A stretch of 64,000 nucleotides of DNA from Streptomyces sp. NBC_01428 (GTDB lineage Bacteria; Actinomycetota; Actinomycetes; Streptomycetales; Streptomycetaceae): positions 4,712,001-4,776,000 of the forward strand of contig NZ_CP109499.1 of NCBI RefSeq assembly GCF_036231965.1, read 5' to 3'. The notes under the pieces were generated by a model. That model was given only the letters and a program-made list of their open reading frames with translations. It searched no databases and was not told the DNA's origin. The position numbers and the translations under genes are program-made. Of this stretch, positions 42,478-51,203 are shown in pieces. How positions within the stretch are numbered: the first letter of the stretch is position 1; the number at the start of each line of letters is the position of its first letter.

Positions 42478-44025
42478 ATGACAGCGACATCCATGAGCAA
42501 GGGCGGCAACCTTCCCGTCGCCGTCGACGCGGTGCAGGTCGAGCTCGGCTGGTCCGGAGGTCCCGGCGCGCCGGACGCCGATGCCTCGGTGCTGCTGCTC
42601 GGCGCCGACGGGCGGGTGAGGGACGACGGTGACTTCGTCTTCTACAACCAGCCTCAGCACGCCTCGGGTGCCGTGCGTCATCTGGGCAAGCGGCGGGACG
42701 GCGGCGCCACGACGGACACCGTCGGAGTGGATCTGGCGTCCCTGGAACCGGGGATCGAGCGGGTCGTCCTCGGTGCTTCGGCCGACGGGGGCACCTTCGG
42801 CGGGCTGTCCGGTCTGCGGCTTCGGCTGCTCGACGCCGGGACGGGCAGGGAACTGGCGTTGTTCGAGATGGAGGCCACGACGGAGACGGCGTTCATCGGT
42901 GGTGAGCTGTACCGGCGGGCCGGTCAGTGGAAGTTCCGCGCGGTGGGTCAGGGGTACGCGTCCGGACTCGCGGGTCTGGCAACCGACTTCGGGATCAGTG
43001 TGGACGAGGAACCGGACGCCACCGGGACGCCGGCGTCCTCGACGCCCACGTCAGCCCCCACGCCCGCCCCGGTGTTCCCGCCGGCTCCCGCGGCTCCGGC
43101 ACCTCCGCCGACCGCCGTGACCTGGCCCGCGTCGGCAGCCGGGGCGGCCGCCCCGGCTCCGCCCGTCGGCTCGCCGTACGGGAGCGCGCCCTCGCCGTCC
43201 GCCCCTCGCGTGCCGCCCCGCCCGCCGGTGGCACCGGCCCCGGCCGGTGCCTCCGCTCCGCGGCTGGTCAAGGGCGAGGAGCAGTTGCCGGTGGACATGC
43301 GCAAGCGGCTCTCGCTGAGGAAGGAGCAGGTGGCGGTCAGCCTGCGCAAGCACGGGGCGGAGGGGGTGACGGCGCGCGTCATCCTGGTTCTGGATGCCTC
43401 CGGGTCCATGTCCTTCCTGTACTCGAAGGGGGTCGTGGCCGATGTCGTGGAGCGGATGGCCGCGGTGGCCGCGCAGCTCGACGACGACGGAGAGATGCAG
43501 GCGTGGACGTTCGCCTCGAATCCGGCCCGGCTGCCGGACCTCGCGCTGGGGGAGTTGCCGGAGTGGCTGCAGCACCATGTCCGGGTCGGTGAACTGACGC
43601 TGTTCCGCCGCAAGAAGCCACGCAAGGGTCTGTTGCCGGGCCAGGTGGACATGCGCGCGGTGGGGATCCAGAACGAGGAGCAGAAGGTGATCGCGGAGGT
43701 GCGGTCGTACGTCCGTGACCACCCCGCCGCCGCCCCCACCCTGGTGCTCTTCTTCTCCGACGGCGGCGTCTACCGCAACAAGGAGATCGAGACCGAGCTG
43801 CGGGAGGCGGTCGACGAGCCGGTCTTCTGGCAGTTCGTGGGGTTGGGGCGTTCCAACTACGGAGTGCTGGAGCGGTTCGACACCCTGCCGGGCCGGCGCG
43901 TCGACAACGTGGGCTTCTTCGCCGTCGACGACATCAGCGACGTACCCGACGCGGAGCTCTACGACCGGCTGCTGTCCGAGTTTCCTTCGTGGATGCGCGA
44001 GGCCCGGCGGCTCGGCATCCTCTGA
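42478..44025 (+). CDS. TerD domain plus vWA protein (TerF-like)
   Basis: 515 residues from ATG at 42478 (an alternative is ATG 42493, at MSKGGNLP). The TerD domain spans about residues 6-180 (MSKGGNLPV, FVFYNQPQHASGAV, GLRLRLLDAGTGRELALFEM, GELYRRAGQWKFRAVGQGY). A Pro/Ala/Ser linker (about 185-270) precedes a vWA domain (about 295-515) with an intact MIDAS DASGSMSFLYSKG (Asp near 305) and a second VLFFSDGG. This is the TerF arrangement seen in tellurite-resistance and stress gene sets, where TerD binds Ca2+. No other ter gene is next to it. Convergent with a membrane protein gene. Confidence 0.9.
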   Translation: MTATSMSKGGNLPVAVDAVQVELGWSGGPGAPDADASVLLLGADGRVRDDGDFVFYNQPQHASGAVRHLGKRRDGGATTDTVGVDLASLEPGIERVVLGASADGGTFGGLSGLRLRLLDAGTGRELALFEMEATTETAFIGGELYRRAGQWKFRAVGQGYASGLAGLATDFGISVDEEPDATGTPASSTPTSAPTPAPVFPPAPAAPAPPPTAVTWPASAAGAAAPAPPVGSPYGSAPSPSAPRVPPRPPVAPAPAGASAPRLVKGEEQLPVDMRKRLSLRKEQVAVSLRKHGAEGVTARVILVLDASGSMSFLYSKGVVADVVERMAAVAAQLDDDGEMQAWTFASNPARLPDLALGELPEWLQHHVRVGELTLFRRKKPRKGLLPGQVDMRAVGIQNEEQKVIAEVRSYVRDHPAAAPTLVLFFSDGGVYRNKEIETELREAVDEPVFWQFVGLGRSNYGVLERFDTLPGRRVDNVGFFAVDDISDVPDAELYDRLLSEFPSWMREARRLGIL

Positions 44026-44080
44026 GAGGACGTGGCGGGGCGGCCGGGGGCCGGCCGTCACCCGCCCGGGGCAGCCTTGT

Positions 44081-44104
44081 GGGCCCGCGCGCCTGCGCGG
44101 GCCC
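44081..44104. terminator. Bidirectional hairpin between the TerD-vWA and membrane protein genes
   Basis: Exact 10-bp arms (GGGCCCGCGC at 44081-44090 and its complement at 44095-44104) with a 4-nt loop, between convergent genes. Confidence 0.75.
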
Positions 44105-44139
44105 GTTCTCCCGTGGTTCCGGCCGTCGACCGTCCGGAA

Positions 44140-44997
44140 TCACTCGGGCTGGTGTTCGGGCCCCCCGAAGTCCGGGCTCGAGAAGTCCGGGCTGGAGAAG
44201 CTCGGGCGCGGACCGGCCGCCGGTCCGCCGTCGGGGCTGCTGAACCCCGGCCGGTCGTAACCCAGATGCGGCATGCGGCTGGGCGCCGGTGCGGCGCGGT
44301 CCAGGGCCACCGAGCCCGGATCCGCGAGGGCCTCCCGGAAGAACGGCAGGATGCCGCGCTCCAGCAGGGCGTCGTGCCAGGCGTCCCTGGCCCGGGCGAC
44401 CTGTTCGGTCACCTCGCCGCCCGCTCCCGCGAGGAGCGAGGACGAACTGTTGCGCAGGGCCGTCAGCAGCAGTCCGGCCGCGGCGACGAGGATCGCCGCC
44501 GCGGTGACCGCGCCGAAGACCCATCCGGTGGTGAGCAGGGTCTGGGCGATGGCCGGCTCGGGGTTGAGCATCTTGAGGATGTAGCCCACGAGCAGGAATA
44601 TCACCGCGGCTGTCCCGGCGAGGACGGGGGCGAGCACCGCGACGACGGCGATGGCGCCGGCACCCGCGGTCTCGGTGACCTCCCCCACGGTGGCGGCGAG
44701 TCCCATCGCTCCGGCGCCGGGTTCCGGAGAGCCGGCCTCCTCGCTCACGACGGGGGTGGACGCCACCGGGCGGCGCATTTCCTCGCGGGCCTTCACGTAG
44801 TGCGCGTACTCGTCCGCCGCGGCCGTCGTGATGAGGGCGGTGGCGTTGAGCGCCATCGTGCGCAGTTGTTCGAGATTGAGCCGCTGGCCGACAGCGGCGA
44901 GTTCCGGGCGGTGTGGTGCGGAGCGCAGCGCCTCATCGAGGATCCGCTCGAAATCCTGGCGGTCCTCGCTCAGCAGGTGCTGCGGAACGCTGTTCAT
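44140..44997 (-). CDS. Conserved membrane protein of unknown function with SSPD repeats
   Basis: 285 residues from ATG at 44997, with GGGGG six bases upstream (another ATG two codons earlier abuts that site). A soluble N-terminal part (1 to about 95, including RQDFERILDEALRSAPHRPELAAVGQRL) is followed by hydrophobic segments: AGAGAIAVVAVLAPVLAGTAAVIFLLVGYIL and TGWVFGAVTAAAILVAAAGLLLTAL (quoted in parts). The C-terminal tail is Pro/Ser-rich with repeats of FSSPD (three copies). No known domain recognised. The repeats in DNA near 44160-44200 suggest recent slippage or expansion. Confidence 0.75.
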   Translation of the reverse strand: MNSVPQHLLSEDRQDFERILDEALRSAPHRPELAAVGQRLNLEQLRTMALNATALITTAAADEYAHYVKAREEMRRPVASTPVVSEEAGSPEPGAGAMGLAATVGEVTETAGAGAIAVVAVLAPVLAGTAAVIFLLVGYILKMLNPEPAIAQTLLTTGWVFGAVTAAAILVAAAGLLLTALRNSSSSLLAGAGGEVTEQVARARDAWHDALLERGILPFFREALADPGSVALDRAAPAPSRMPHLGYDRPGFSSPDGGPAAGPRPSFSSPDFSSPDFGGPEHQPE

Positions 44998-45183
44998 CTG
45001 CATCCCCCGATGCTCCGTAGGGCTGATGGCTCGCACGCTGACGAGCCGTTGGGCAGAAACGGAGGGGAGCCTGCTACGGATAAGCCGATGGTAGAGCGGT
45101 GACGGCACGCCGTGACAGGGGGTTTCCAGAAATTGGCCCCTGGCCGACGCGCTCCACCCGGGGGACGCCTGCCCGCTGAACGG

Positions 45184-46335
45184 TCAGATATCCAGCGGAA
45201 GTTGCTGAACCAGTAGCTTTCCGGCCATGGTCACTCCGCCGTCCATCGCGATGGCGAGTCCGTCGGCGTAGAGGTGCGGCCCCTCGACCACGGGGCCCGT
45301 GCTGTCCTCGCCCTCTTCCGTGCCGACCTCGCCCAGGAGGTACGGAATGGGGCTGTGACCGTGGACGATGCGTGTGCCGCCGTAGGTGCCGAGCAGTTCG
45401 CGGACGGCTTCGGAGCCGCCGTCGTCGCGGAAGGCGAAGCGCTTGGTGAGCTTGCGGAACACGTCCCAGCACTCGTCGGCGTCGTTGCGGGTGAGGGTTT
45501 CGCGGACGGTGTCGTTGACCGCTTCGATCGAGTCGCCGTAGTCGAGGTAGGCGGTCGTGTCGGAGTGCACCAGCAGGTGTCCGTCGACGAGTTCCATGGC
45601 GTCGAGGCGGGCCATCCACTGGAGGTGGTGGTCCTGGAGGCGGTCCATGTCCGTCTTCTGGCCGCCGTTGAGCAGCCAGGCGGCCTGGAAGGTGGCGGTG
45701 CCCGCGCCGGAGTTGACGGGGGTGTCCGCGAACCGCTTGGCGCCGAGCAGGAGCAGCTCGTGGTTGCCCATGAGCGCCTTGCAGTAGCCGCCGGCCGCGG
45801 CCGCCTCGGCGGAGAGCCTCATCACGAGGTCGATCACGCCGATGCCGTCCGGGCCGCGGTCGGTGAAGTCGCCGAGGAACCACAGACGCGCGGTGCCCGC
45901 GGACCAGTTGCCCGCGGCGTCGAGGAGACCCTGCTCCTGGAGCGCGGCGACGAGTTGGTCGAGGTAGCCGTGCACGTCGCCGACGACGTACAGCGGCCCG
46001 GGGCCCTCTTCGGGTGCCGGGGCGGCCGCCGGGTCGACGGAGACCTGAACCGTGTCACCTCGGTTGATGACCGGCAGATCGCGCTGTGTGGGCGTGTATC
46101 CCTCGGGGAATTCTCCCGGGAGCTCGCCCGGGAAGTCCTCGGTGGAGTCCATGACCGCGTACGGCGTGGCCTCTCCCGACGGGTACAGCCCGGACTGCCC
46201 GACGGGTCCGGCGCCCTCGCCCTGAGGCGTGTTCTGCGCGTACGGACCGGTCTCGTGGACGTAAGCGGGAACCCGGAAGTCGCGCAACGTCGCCGTCCGC
46301 ATCACCTCGGGTCCCTGACCGGCCCCCTGAGTCAT
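45184..46335 (-). CDS. Metallophosphoesterase (PPP/ApaH-like Ser/Thr phosphatase fold)
   Basis: 383 residues from ATG at 46335 with GGAGGGG upstream. The first about 115 residues are polar and acidic. Catalytic motifs in order: YVVGDVHGYLDQL (GDxHG), WFLGDFTDRGPDG (GDxxDRG), KALMGNHELLL (GNHE), LLVHSDTTAYLDYGD and RIVHGHSPIPYLL (the C-terminal His). All metal ligands of the PPP/ApaH class are present. Substrate could be a phosphoprotein or diadenosine polyphosphate. A signal peptide is not visible, so it is cytosolic. Confidence 0.9.
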   Translation of the reverse strand: MTQGAGQGPEVMRTATLRDFRVPAYVHETGPYAQNTPQGEGAGPVGQSGLYPSGEATPYAVMDSTEDFPGELPGEFPEGYTPTQRDLPVINRGDTVQVSVDPAAAPAPEEGPGPLYVVGDVHGYLDQLVAALQEQGLLDAAGNWSAGTARLWFLGDFTDRGPDGIGVIDLVMRLSAEAAAAGGYCKALMGNHELLLLGAKRFADTPVNSGAGTATFQAAWLLNGGQKTDMDRLQDHHLQWMARLDAMELVDGHLLVHSDTTAYLDYGDSIEAVNDTVRETLTRNDADECWDVFRKLTKRFAFRDDGGSEAVRELLGTYGGTRIVHGHSPIPYLLGEVGTEEGEDSTGPVVEGPHLYADGLAIAMDGGVTMAGKLLVQQLPLDI

Positions 46336-46536
46336 CGACCCCTCCACCACCATCGCGCCGCATCTGCACCTGTTCGGACTGCCTGGTCGCAGCGGCCCGC
46401 GGTGTCGTCCGCCCATCATAGGAATGCGGATCGCGCCATGTGATGACCCAGGGGTGGTGAATCGGAACAGGAGGCCGGTCCACCGTGGTTTTCGCCCGAA
46501 TTGGGCGGGGGTTTCCCCGCCCTTGCCGCTTCGGGG

Positions 46537-47649
46537 TCAGCCCTCTTCGGGTGATCGGGGCGGGCTGACCGTCGTCCGGGGCGGCCTGCGCTGCGACGAG
46601 GTCCGCACGATGAGCTCCGTCGGTATCACCTGCTCGACCGGTTGGTCCGATTCGACCCCCTCGATGGCGTCGATCAGCAGCTGGACGACGGCTGTGCCGA
46701 TTCTGCGCGGTTTGAGGGAGAGCGTGGTGATGGGCGGCTCGGTGCTGGCGTAGACCGTGGACTCGCTGCAGCACACCAGGAGCAGGTCTTCGGGTACGCG
46801 CAGGCCGTAGCGGCGGGCGGCGGCCAGCAGGTCGGTGCCGTTCGGGTCGAAGAGACCGTAGACGGCGTCGGGGCGGTCGGGTCGCGCGAGGAGGCGGTCG
46901 GCGGCGACGGCTCCCGCGCACGGATCGTGCGCCGGATAGGCCTCGTAGACCGGATCCTGGCCCACGCGCTCGCACCAGCGCAGGTAGGCGGTCGTCGAGA
47001 GGTGGGTGTACGTGTCCGTGGTGGTGCCGGTGAGCAGGCCGATGCGGCGCGCGCCGGCGGCGGCCAGGTGGTCGAGGATGCCGAGGACGGCGGCCTCGTG
47101 GTCGTTGTCCACCCAGGCGGTGACCGGGAGCGCCCCGGCCGGGCGGCCGTCGGAGACGACGGGTAAGCCCTGGCGGACCAGCTCGCTGACGACGGGGTCC
47201 TGGTCGGACGGGTCGATGACCACGGTTCCGTCCAGGGCCACGTTCGACCACACGTCGTGGCGGGAGGTCGCGGGGAGGATGACCAGGGCGTATCCCCGCG
47301 CGAGTGCCGCCGAGGTGGCGGCTCTCGCCATCTCGGCGAAGTACGCGAACTCGGTGAAGGTGAAAGGTTCATCCCCGTAGGTGGTCACGGTCAGGCCGAT
47401 CAGGCCGGACTTGCCGGTACGGAGGGTTCGGGCCGCCGCGGACGGGCGATAACCCAGTCGGTCGGCGACCTCGCGGACATGGCGTCGGGTGGCGTCCGGG
47501 AGCCGGCCCTTGCCGTTGAGGGCATCGGACACGGTCGTGATGGAGACCCCCGCGGCCGCGGCCACGTCTCTGATACCCGCCCGGCCCGGCCGACCGCCGC
47601 GGCGGGTGGTCTCCGCCCGGCTCACCTGGTGCTTCCCTGCTGCTGTCAT
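46537..47649 (-). CDS. LacI family transcriptional regulator
   Basis: 370 residues from ATG at 47649. The HTH and hinge follow a 25-residue basic tail: GIRDVAAAAGVSITTVSDALNGKGRLPDATRRHV (quoted in parts), LGYRPSAAARTLRTGKSGLIGL. The periplasmic-binding-protein-like core (about 75-355) contains GTVVIDPSDQDPVVSEL and LLTGTTTDTYTH. Probably senses a sugar or nucleoside. No sugar catabolic gene lies next to it, so the regulon is elsewhere. A DnaA box lies in the gap upstream of the next gene. Confidence 0.93.
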   Translation of the reverse strand: MTAAGKHQVSRAETTRRGGRPGRAGIRDVAAAAGVSITTVSDALNGKGRLPDATRRHVREVADRLGYRPSAAARTLRTGKSGLIGLTVTTYGDEPFTFTEFAYFAEMARAATSAALARGYALVILPATSRHDVWSNVALDGTVVIDPSDQDPVVSELVRQGLPVVSDGRPAGALPVTAWVDNDHEAAVLGILDHLAAAGARRIGLLTGTTTDTYTHLSTTAYLRWCERVGQDPVYEAYPAHDPCAGAVAADRLLARPDRPDAVYGLFDPNGTDLLAAARRYGLRVPEDLLLVCCSESTVYASTEPPITTLSLKPRRIGTAVVQLLIDAIEGVESDQPVEQVIPTELIVRTSSQRRPPRTTVSPPRSPEEG

Positions 47650-48117
47650 GGCGAGCCGATAGTAGGGCTCATGCGGTGGGGTAGTGCGGACGCATATGCA
47701 CGCGTTGACAGGCACGTTTCTGCATGGTCAAAAACCGCTAACTGCCTTGGAAAAAAAGGTAGTTGAACGATCCAATGCCAGTACGTGACTTGTCGACGCG
47801 CATGGGCCTGCCAAGTGGGCCATGTTTCGAAGAGGTCTCAACTCACCTGTACGAGGGATGCGCGCCACGGCGCGGGCCACCGGCGCATGTGATGAACGCC
47901 GACGCGCCCCCCTATTCGTGCACCTTCGTACACGGATGCCCGGCCGTTCGGACGGCATCCCCGGGCGCTGCCCCTTCCCGCGTGGATCACTGCGGGGGAG
48001 GCCACACGGTGCCCGGTTGTCCACAGGCCATTCGCACAGGAGCCGAATCCTCATAAGGTGAGAAGCATTGGTAGCCGGTGGCGGTCTGAGCCGCTGGTGG
48101 TCACGAGGAGGACTGCG
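47650..48117. other. Intergenic region lacI to hisC with a perfect DnaA box
   Basis: No gene seen. TTGTCCACA, the Streptomyces DnaA-box consensus, is at 48017-48025, about 93 bp before the hisC-like start. The first part (47690-47770) is A/T-richer and probably holds the divergent promoters. Confidence 0.5.
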
Positions 48118-49194
48118 GTGAGCGAGACGAGCCCCAAGCTGCGTGCCGAGCTGGCGGGGATCCCCACCTACAAGCCCGGCAAGCCCGCCGCGACCGGTGC
48201 CGTGGCCTACAAGCTGTCCTCCAACGAGAACCCGTATCCGCCGCTGCCCGGTGTCATCGAGAGCGTCACCGCCGCGGCCGACTCGTTCAACCGCTACCCG
48301 GACATGGCGTGCACCGGGCTGATGAACGAGCTGGCGGACCGTTTTGCCGTCCCGGTCTCCCACCTCGCGACGGGCACCGGTTCGGTCGGTGTCGCGCAGC
48401 AGCTGCTGCAGGCCACGAGCGGTCCGGGCGACGAGGTCATCTACGCGTGGCGCTCCTTCGAGGCGTACCCGATCATCACGCAGATCTCCGGCGCGACCTC
48501 GGTGAAGGTGCCGCTCACGCCGGACGAGGTGCACGACCTGGATGCGATGGCCGACGCGATCACGGACCGGACCCGGCTGATCTTCCTCTGCAACCCGAAC
48601 AACCCGACGGGCACCGTGGTGCGCCGGGCCGAGCTGGAGCGCTTCCTCGACCGGGTGCCGAGCGATGTGCTGGTCGTGCTGGACGAGGCGTACCGCGAGT
48701 TCATCCGGGACGTCGAGGTGCCGGACGGCGTGGCGATCTACCGCGACCGGCCGAACGTCTGCGTGCTGCGCACCTTCTCCAAGGCCTACGGTCTGGCCGG
48801 CCTCCGGGTCGGCTTCGCGATCGCCCATGAGCCGGTGGCGGCCGCGCTGCGCAAGACGGCCGTGCCGTTCGGCGTGAGTCAGCTGGCGCAGGACGCCGCA
48901 GTGGCGAGCCTGCGCGCCGAGGACGAACTGCTCGGCCGGGTCGGCTCCCTCGTCTCCGAGCGCAGCCGGGTGGTCGACACCCTGCGCGGCCAGGGATGGA
49001 CGGTTCCCGAGACGCACGCCAACTTCGTGTGGCTGCGCCTGGGGGAGCGGACGGTCGACTTCGCGGCCCACTGCGAGCAGGCGGGTGTCGTCGTGCGTCC
49101 GTTCGCGGGCGAGGGCGTCCGTGTGACCATCGGCGAGACCGAGGCGAACGACATCTTCGTCAAGGCGTGCGAGGCGTTCCGCCAGGAGCTGTAG
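48118..49194 (+). CDS. Histidinol-phosphate/aromatic aminotransferase (HisC2-like)
   Basis: 358 residues from GTG at 48118, with GAGGAGG upstream. Fold type I aminotransferase: KLSSNENPYPPLPG, ATGTGSVGVAQQLLQA, CNPNNPTGTVV, VVLDEAYREF and the PLP lysine in TFSKAYGLAGLRVG. The C-terminus has THANFVWLRLG and VVVRPFAGEGVRVTIG. The sequence is HisC-like, but the gene is outside any his operon and upstream of cyd genes. In actinobacteria such second copies often act on phenylpyruvate or other aromatic keto acids. Which substrate dominates cannot be read from sequence. Confidence 0.9.
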   Translation: MSETSPKLRAELAGIPTYKPGKPAATGAVAYKLSSNENPYPPLPGVIESVTAAADSFNRYPDMACTGLMNELADRFAVPVSHLATGTGSVGVAQQLLQATSGPGDEVIYAWRSFEAYPIITQISGATSVKVPLTPDEVHDLDAMADAITDRTRLIFLCNPNNPTGTVVRRAELERFLDRVPSDVLVVLDEAYREFIRDVEVPDGVAIYRDRPNVCVLRTFSKAYGLAGLRVGFAIAHEPVAAALRKTAVPFGVSQLAQDAAVASLRAEDELLGRVGSLVSERSRVVDTLRGQGWTVPETHANFVWLRLGERTVDFAAHCEQAGVVVRPFAGEGVRVTIGETEANDIFVKACEAFRQEL

Positions 49195-49574
49195 TCGTCG
49201 GTCATAGCGGCGGGGACGGTAACGGCGGGTGCCGATACCGTCCCCGCCGCGTTCTCCTGCCTGCTGCCTGCTGCCTGCTGCCTGCTGCCTGCTGCCCGCT
49301 GCCCGTCGTCCTCGTCCCCGCATCCGCATCCGTCTCCTCCGGGGAGCGGTCCGTCTCGCCCGGTCGCACGGCCCGGGATCGTTCCGGGCCGGCCCGGTTC
49401 TGTCCGGTGTCGGGGCGGATACGGCGTGTGCGGGATCTTCGGTAGTTAGGTCCCGGTCCGTGCCCGGTCCGTGTGCCGATCCGTCGGGGCGATCACCGTC
49501 GTCGCCGCCGCTCCCCCTGAGGGACCCCCCACGTGTCAAGGCTCGAACGGGCATGCGTCATAATTGCTTGTGAA
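49195..49574. other. hisC-cydA intergenic region with a 7-bp tandem repeat
   Basis: No gene seen. Five exact copies of CTGCTGC (49261-49295) are flanked by imperfect copies (49254-49260 and 49296-49302). The rest is GC-rich without a clear hairpin. The cyd promoter region lies at its right end. Confidence 0.6.
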
Positions 49575-49590
49575 TGTGAACGCGTTCACA
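49575..49590. promoter_or_regulatory. Rex operator (redox) upstream of cydA
   Basis: TGTGAACGCGTTCACA, a perfect 16-bp palindrome identical to the described Streptomyces Rex-binding consensus (ROP). It lies 85 bp before the cydA start. Rex is displaced by high NADH/NAD+, so the cyd genes should turn on when oxygen is short. Confidence 0.92.
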
Positions 49591-49674
49591 AACGTGTCCT
49601 GGTTGCTCCCGTGATGTCCGTGACAAAGCGGGCAAACTGCCGCTGTGACCACGGTGACGTAAGGAGACTGCGAC

Positions 49675-51183
49675 GTGGAATTGGCTCTGGCGCCGGAAAC
49701 TTTGGCGCGATGGCAGTTCGGTATCACCACCGTCTACCACTTCCTCTTCGTCCCCCTGACGATCTCGCTCGCCGCGCTCACCGCCGGCCTGCAGACGGCC
49801 TGGGTACGGACGGAGAACGAGAAGTACCTCAGGGCGACCAAGTTCTGGGGCAAGCTCTTCCTGATCAACATCGCGATGGGCGTCGTCACCGGCATCGTGC
49901 AGGAGTTCCAGTTCGGCATGAACTGGTCCGACTACTCACGCTTCGTGGGCGACATCTTCGGCGCGCCGCTGGCCTTCGAGGCCCTGATCGCCTTCTTCTT
50001 CGAGTCGACGTTCATCGGGCTGTGGATCTTCGGCTGGGACAAGCTCCCGAAGAAGATCCACCTGGCCTGCATCTGGATGGTCTCGATCGGCACGATCCTG
50101 TCGGCGTACTTCATCCTCGCGGCCAACTCGTGGATGCAGCACCCCGTCGGCTACCGGATCAACAAGGCGAAGGGGCGCGCGGAGCTCACCGACTTCTGGC
50201 ACGTGCTGACCCAGAACACCGCGCTGACCCAGGCCTTCCACACCCTCACGGCGTCCTTCCTGACCGGTGGCGCCTTCATGGTGGGCATCGCCGCCTTCCA
50301 TCTGGCCCGCAAGAAGCACATCGGCGTCATGAAGACGTCGCTGCGGCTCGGCCTCGTCACCGTCGTCATCGCCGGCCTGCTCACGGCGGTCAGCGGGGAC
50401 CTGCTCGGCAAGGTCATGTTCAAGCAGCAGCCGATGAAGATGGCCGCCGCGGAAGCGCTGTGGGACGGCCAGAACTCGGCACCGTTCTCGATCTTCGCCT
50501 ACGGAGACGTGAGCAAGGGCCACAACTCCGTCGAGCTCTCCGTCCCGGGGATACTGTCCTTCCTCGCCGACGACAACTTCAACTCGTACGTCCCGGGCAT
50601 CAACGACACCAACAAGGCCGAGCAGCAGAAGTACGGGCCCGGCGACTACCGGCCCATCATCCCGGTCACCTTCTGGGCGTTCCGCTGGATGATCGGCTTC
50701 GGTATGGCGTCCTTCGTGATCGGCCTGTTCGGACTCTGGGTGACCCGCAAGAAATTCATGCTGCCCCAGCATCTGAGGGTCGGTGACGACGAGGTGCCGC
50801 ATATCGTCCTCTTCAAGAGCAAGGCACTCGGCCCGAAGCTGACCACCTGGGCCTGGCGCATCGCCATCTGGACCCTCGGCTTCCCGCTGATCGCCAACTC
50901 CTGGGGATGGATCTTCACGGAGATGGGTCGTCAGCCCTGGGTGGTGTACGGCGTTCTGCAGACCCGGAACGCGGTCTCCCCCACCGTCTCGCAGGGCGAG
51001 GTCCTCACGTCGATGATCGTCTTCACGACGCTCTACGCGATCCTCGCCGTCATCGAGGTGAAGCTGCTCGTGAAGTACGTCAAGGCAGGGCCGCCCGAGC
51101 TGACGGACGCCGACCTCAACCCGCCCACCAAGATCGGCGGCGACTCCCATGACGCCGACAAGCCGATGGCCTTCTCCTACTAG
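49675..51183 (+). CDS. cydA: Cytochrome bd ubiquinol/menaquinol oxidase subunit I
   Basis: 502 residues from GTG at 49675, with AAGGAGACTG upstream. Multispan subunit with heme ligands in family motifs: His22 in TTVYHFLFVPL, His in QAFHTLTASF and Met in FRWMIGFGMA. The Q-loop is of the short type. Also ANSWMQHPVGYRI and a polar C-terminal tail. High-affinity terminal oxidase that reduces O2 to water. First gene of cydA-cydB-cydCD, 21 bp before cydB. Confidence 0.97.
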   Translation: MELALAPETLARWQFGITTVYHFLFVPLTISLAALTAGLQTAWVRTENEKYLRATKFWGKLFLINIAMGVVTGIVQEFQFGMNWSDYSRFVGDIFGAPLAFEALIAFFFESTFIGLWIFGWDKLPKKIHLACIWMVSIGTILSAYFILAANSWMQHPVGYRINKAKGRAELTDFWHVLTQNTALTQAFHTLTASFLTGGAFMVGIAAFHLARKKHIGVMKTSLRLGLVTVVIAGLLTAVSGDLLGKVMFKQQPMKMAAAEALWDGQNSAPFSIFAYGDVSKGHNSVELSVPGILSFLADDNFNSYVPGINDTNKAEQQKYGPGDYRPIIPVTFWAFRWMIGFGMASFVIGLFGLWVTRKKFMLPQHLRVGDDEVPHIVLFKSKALGPKLTTWAWRIAIWTLGFPLIANSWGWIFTEMGRQPWVVYGVLQTRNAVSPTVSQGEVLTSMIVFTTLYAILAVIEVKLLVKYVKAGPPELTDADLNPPTKIGGDSHDADKPMAFSY

Positions 51184-51203
51184 GCCCAGGGAGCTGCTGA
51201 GTC

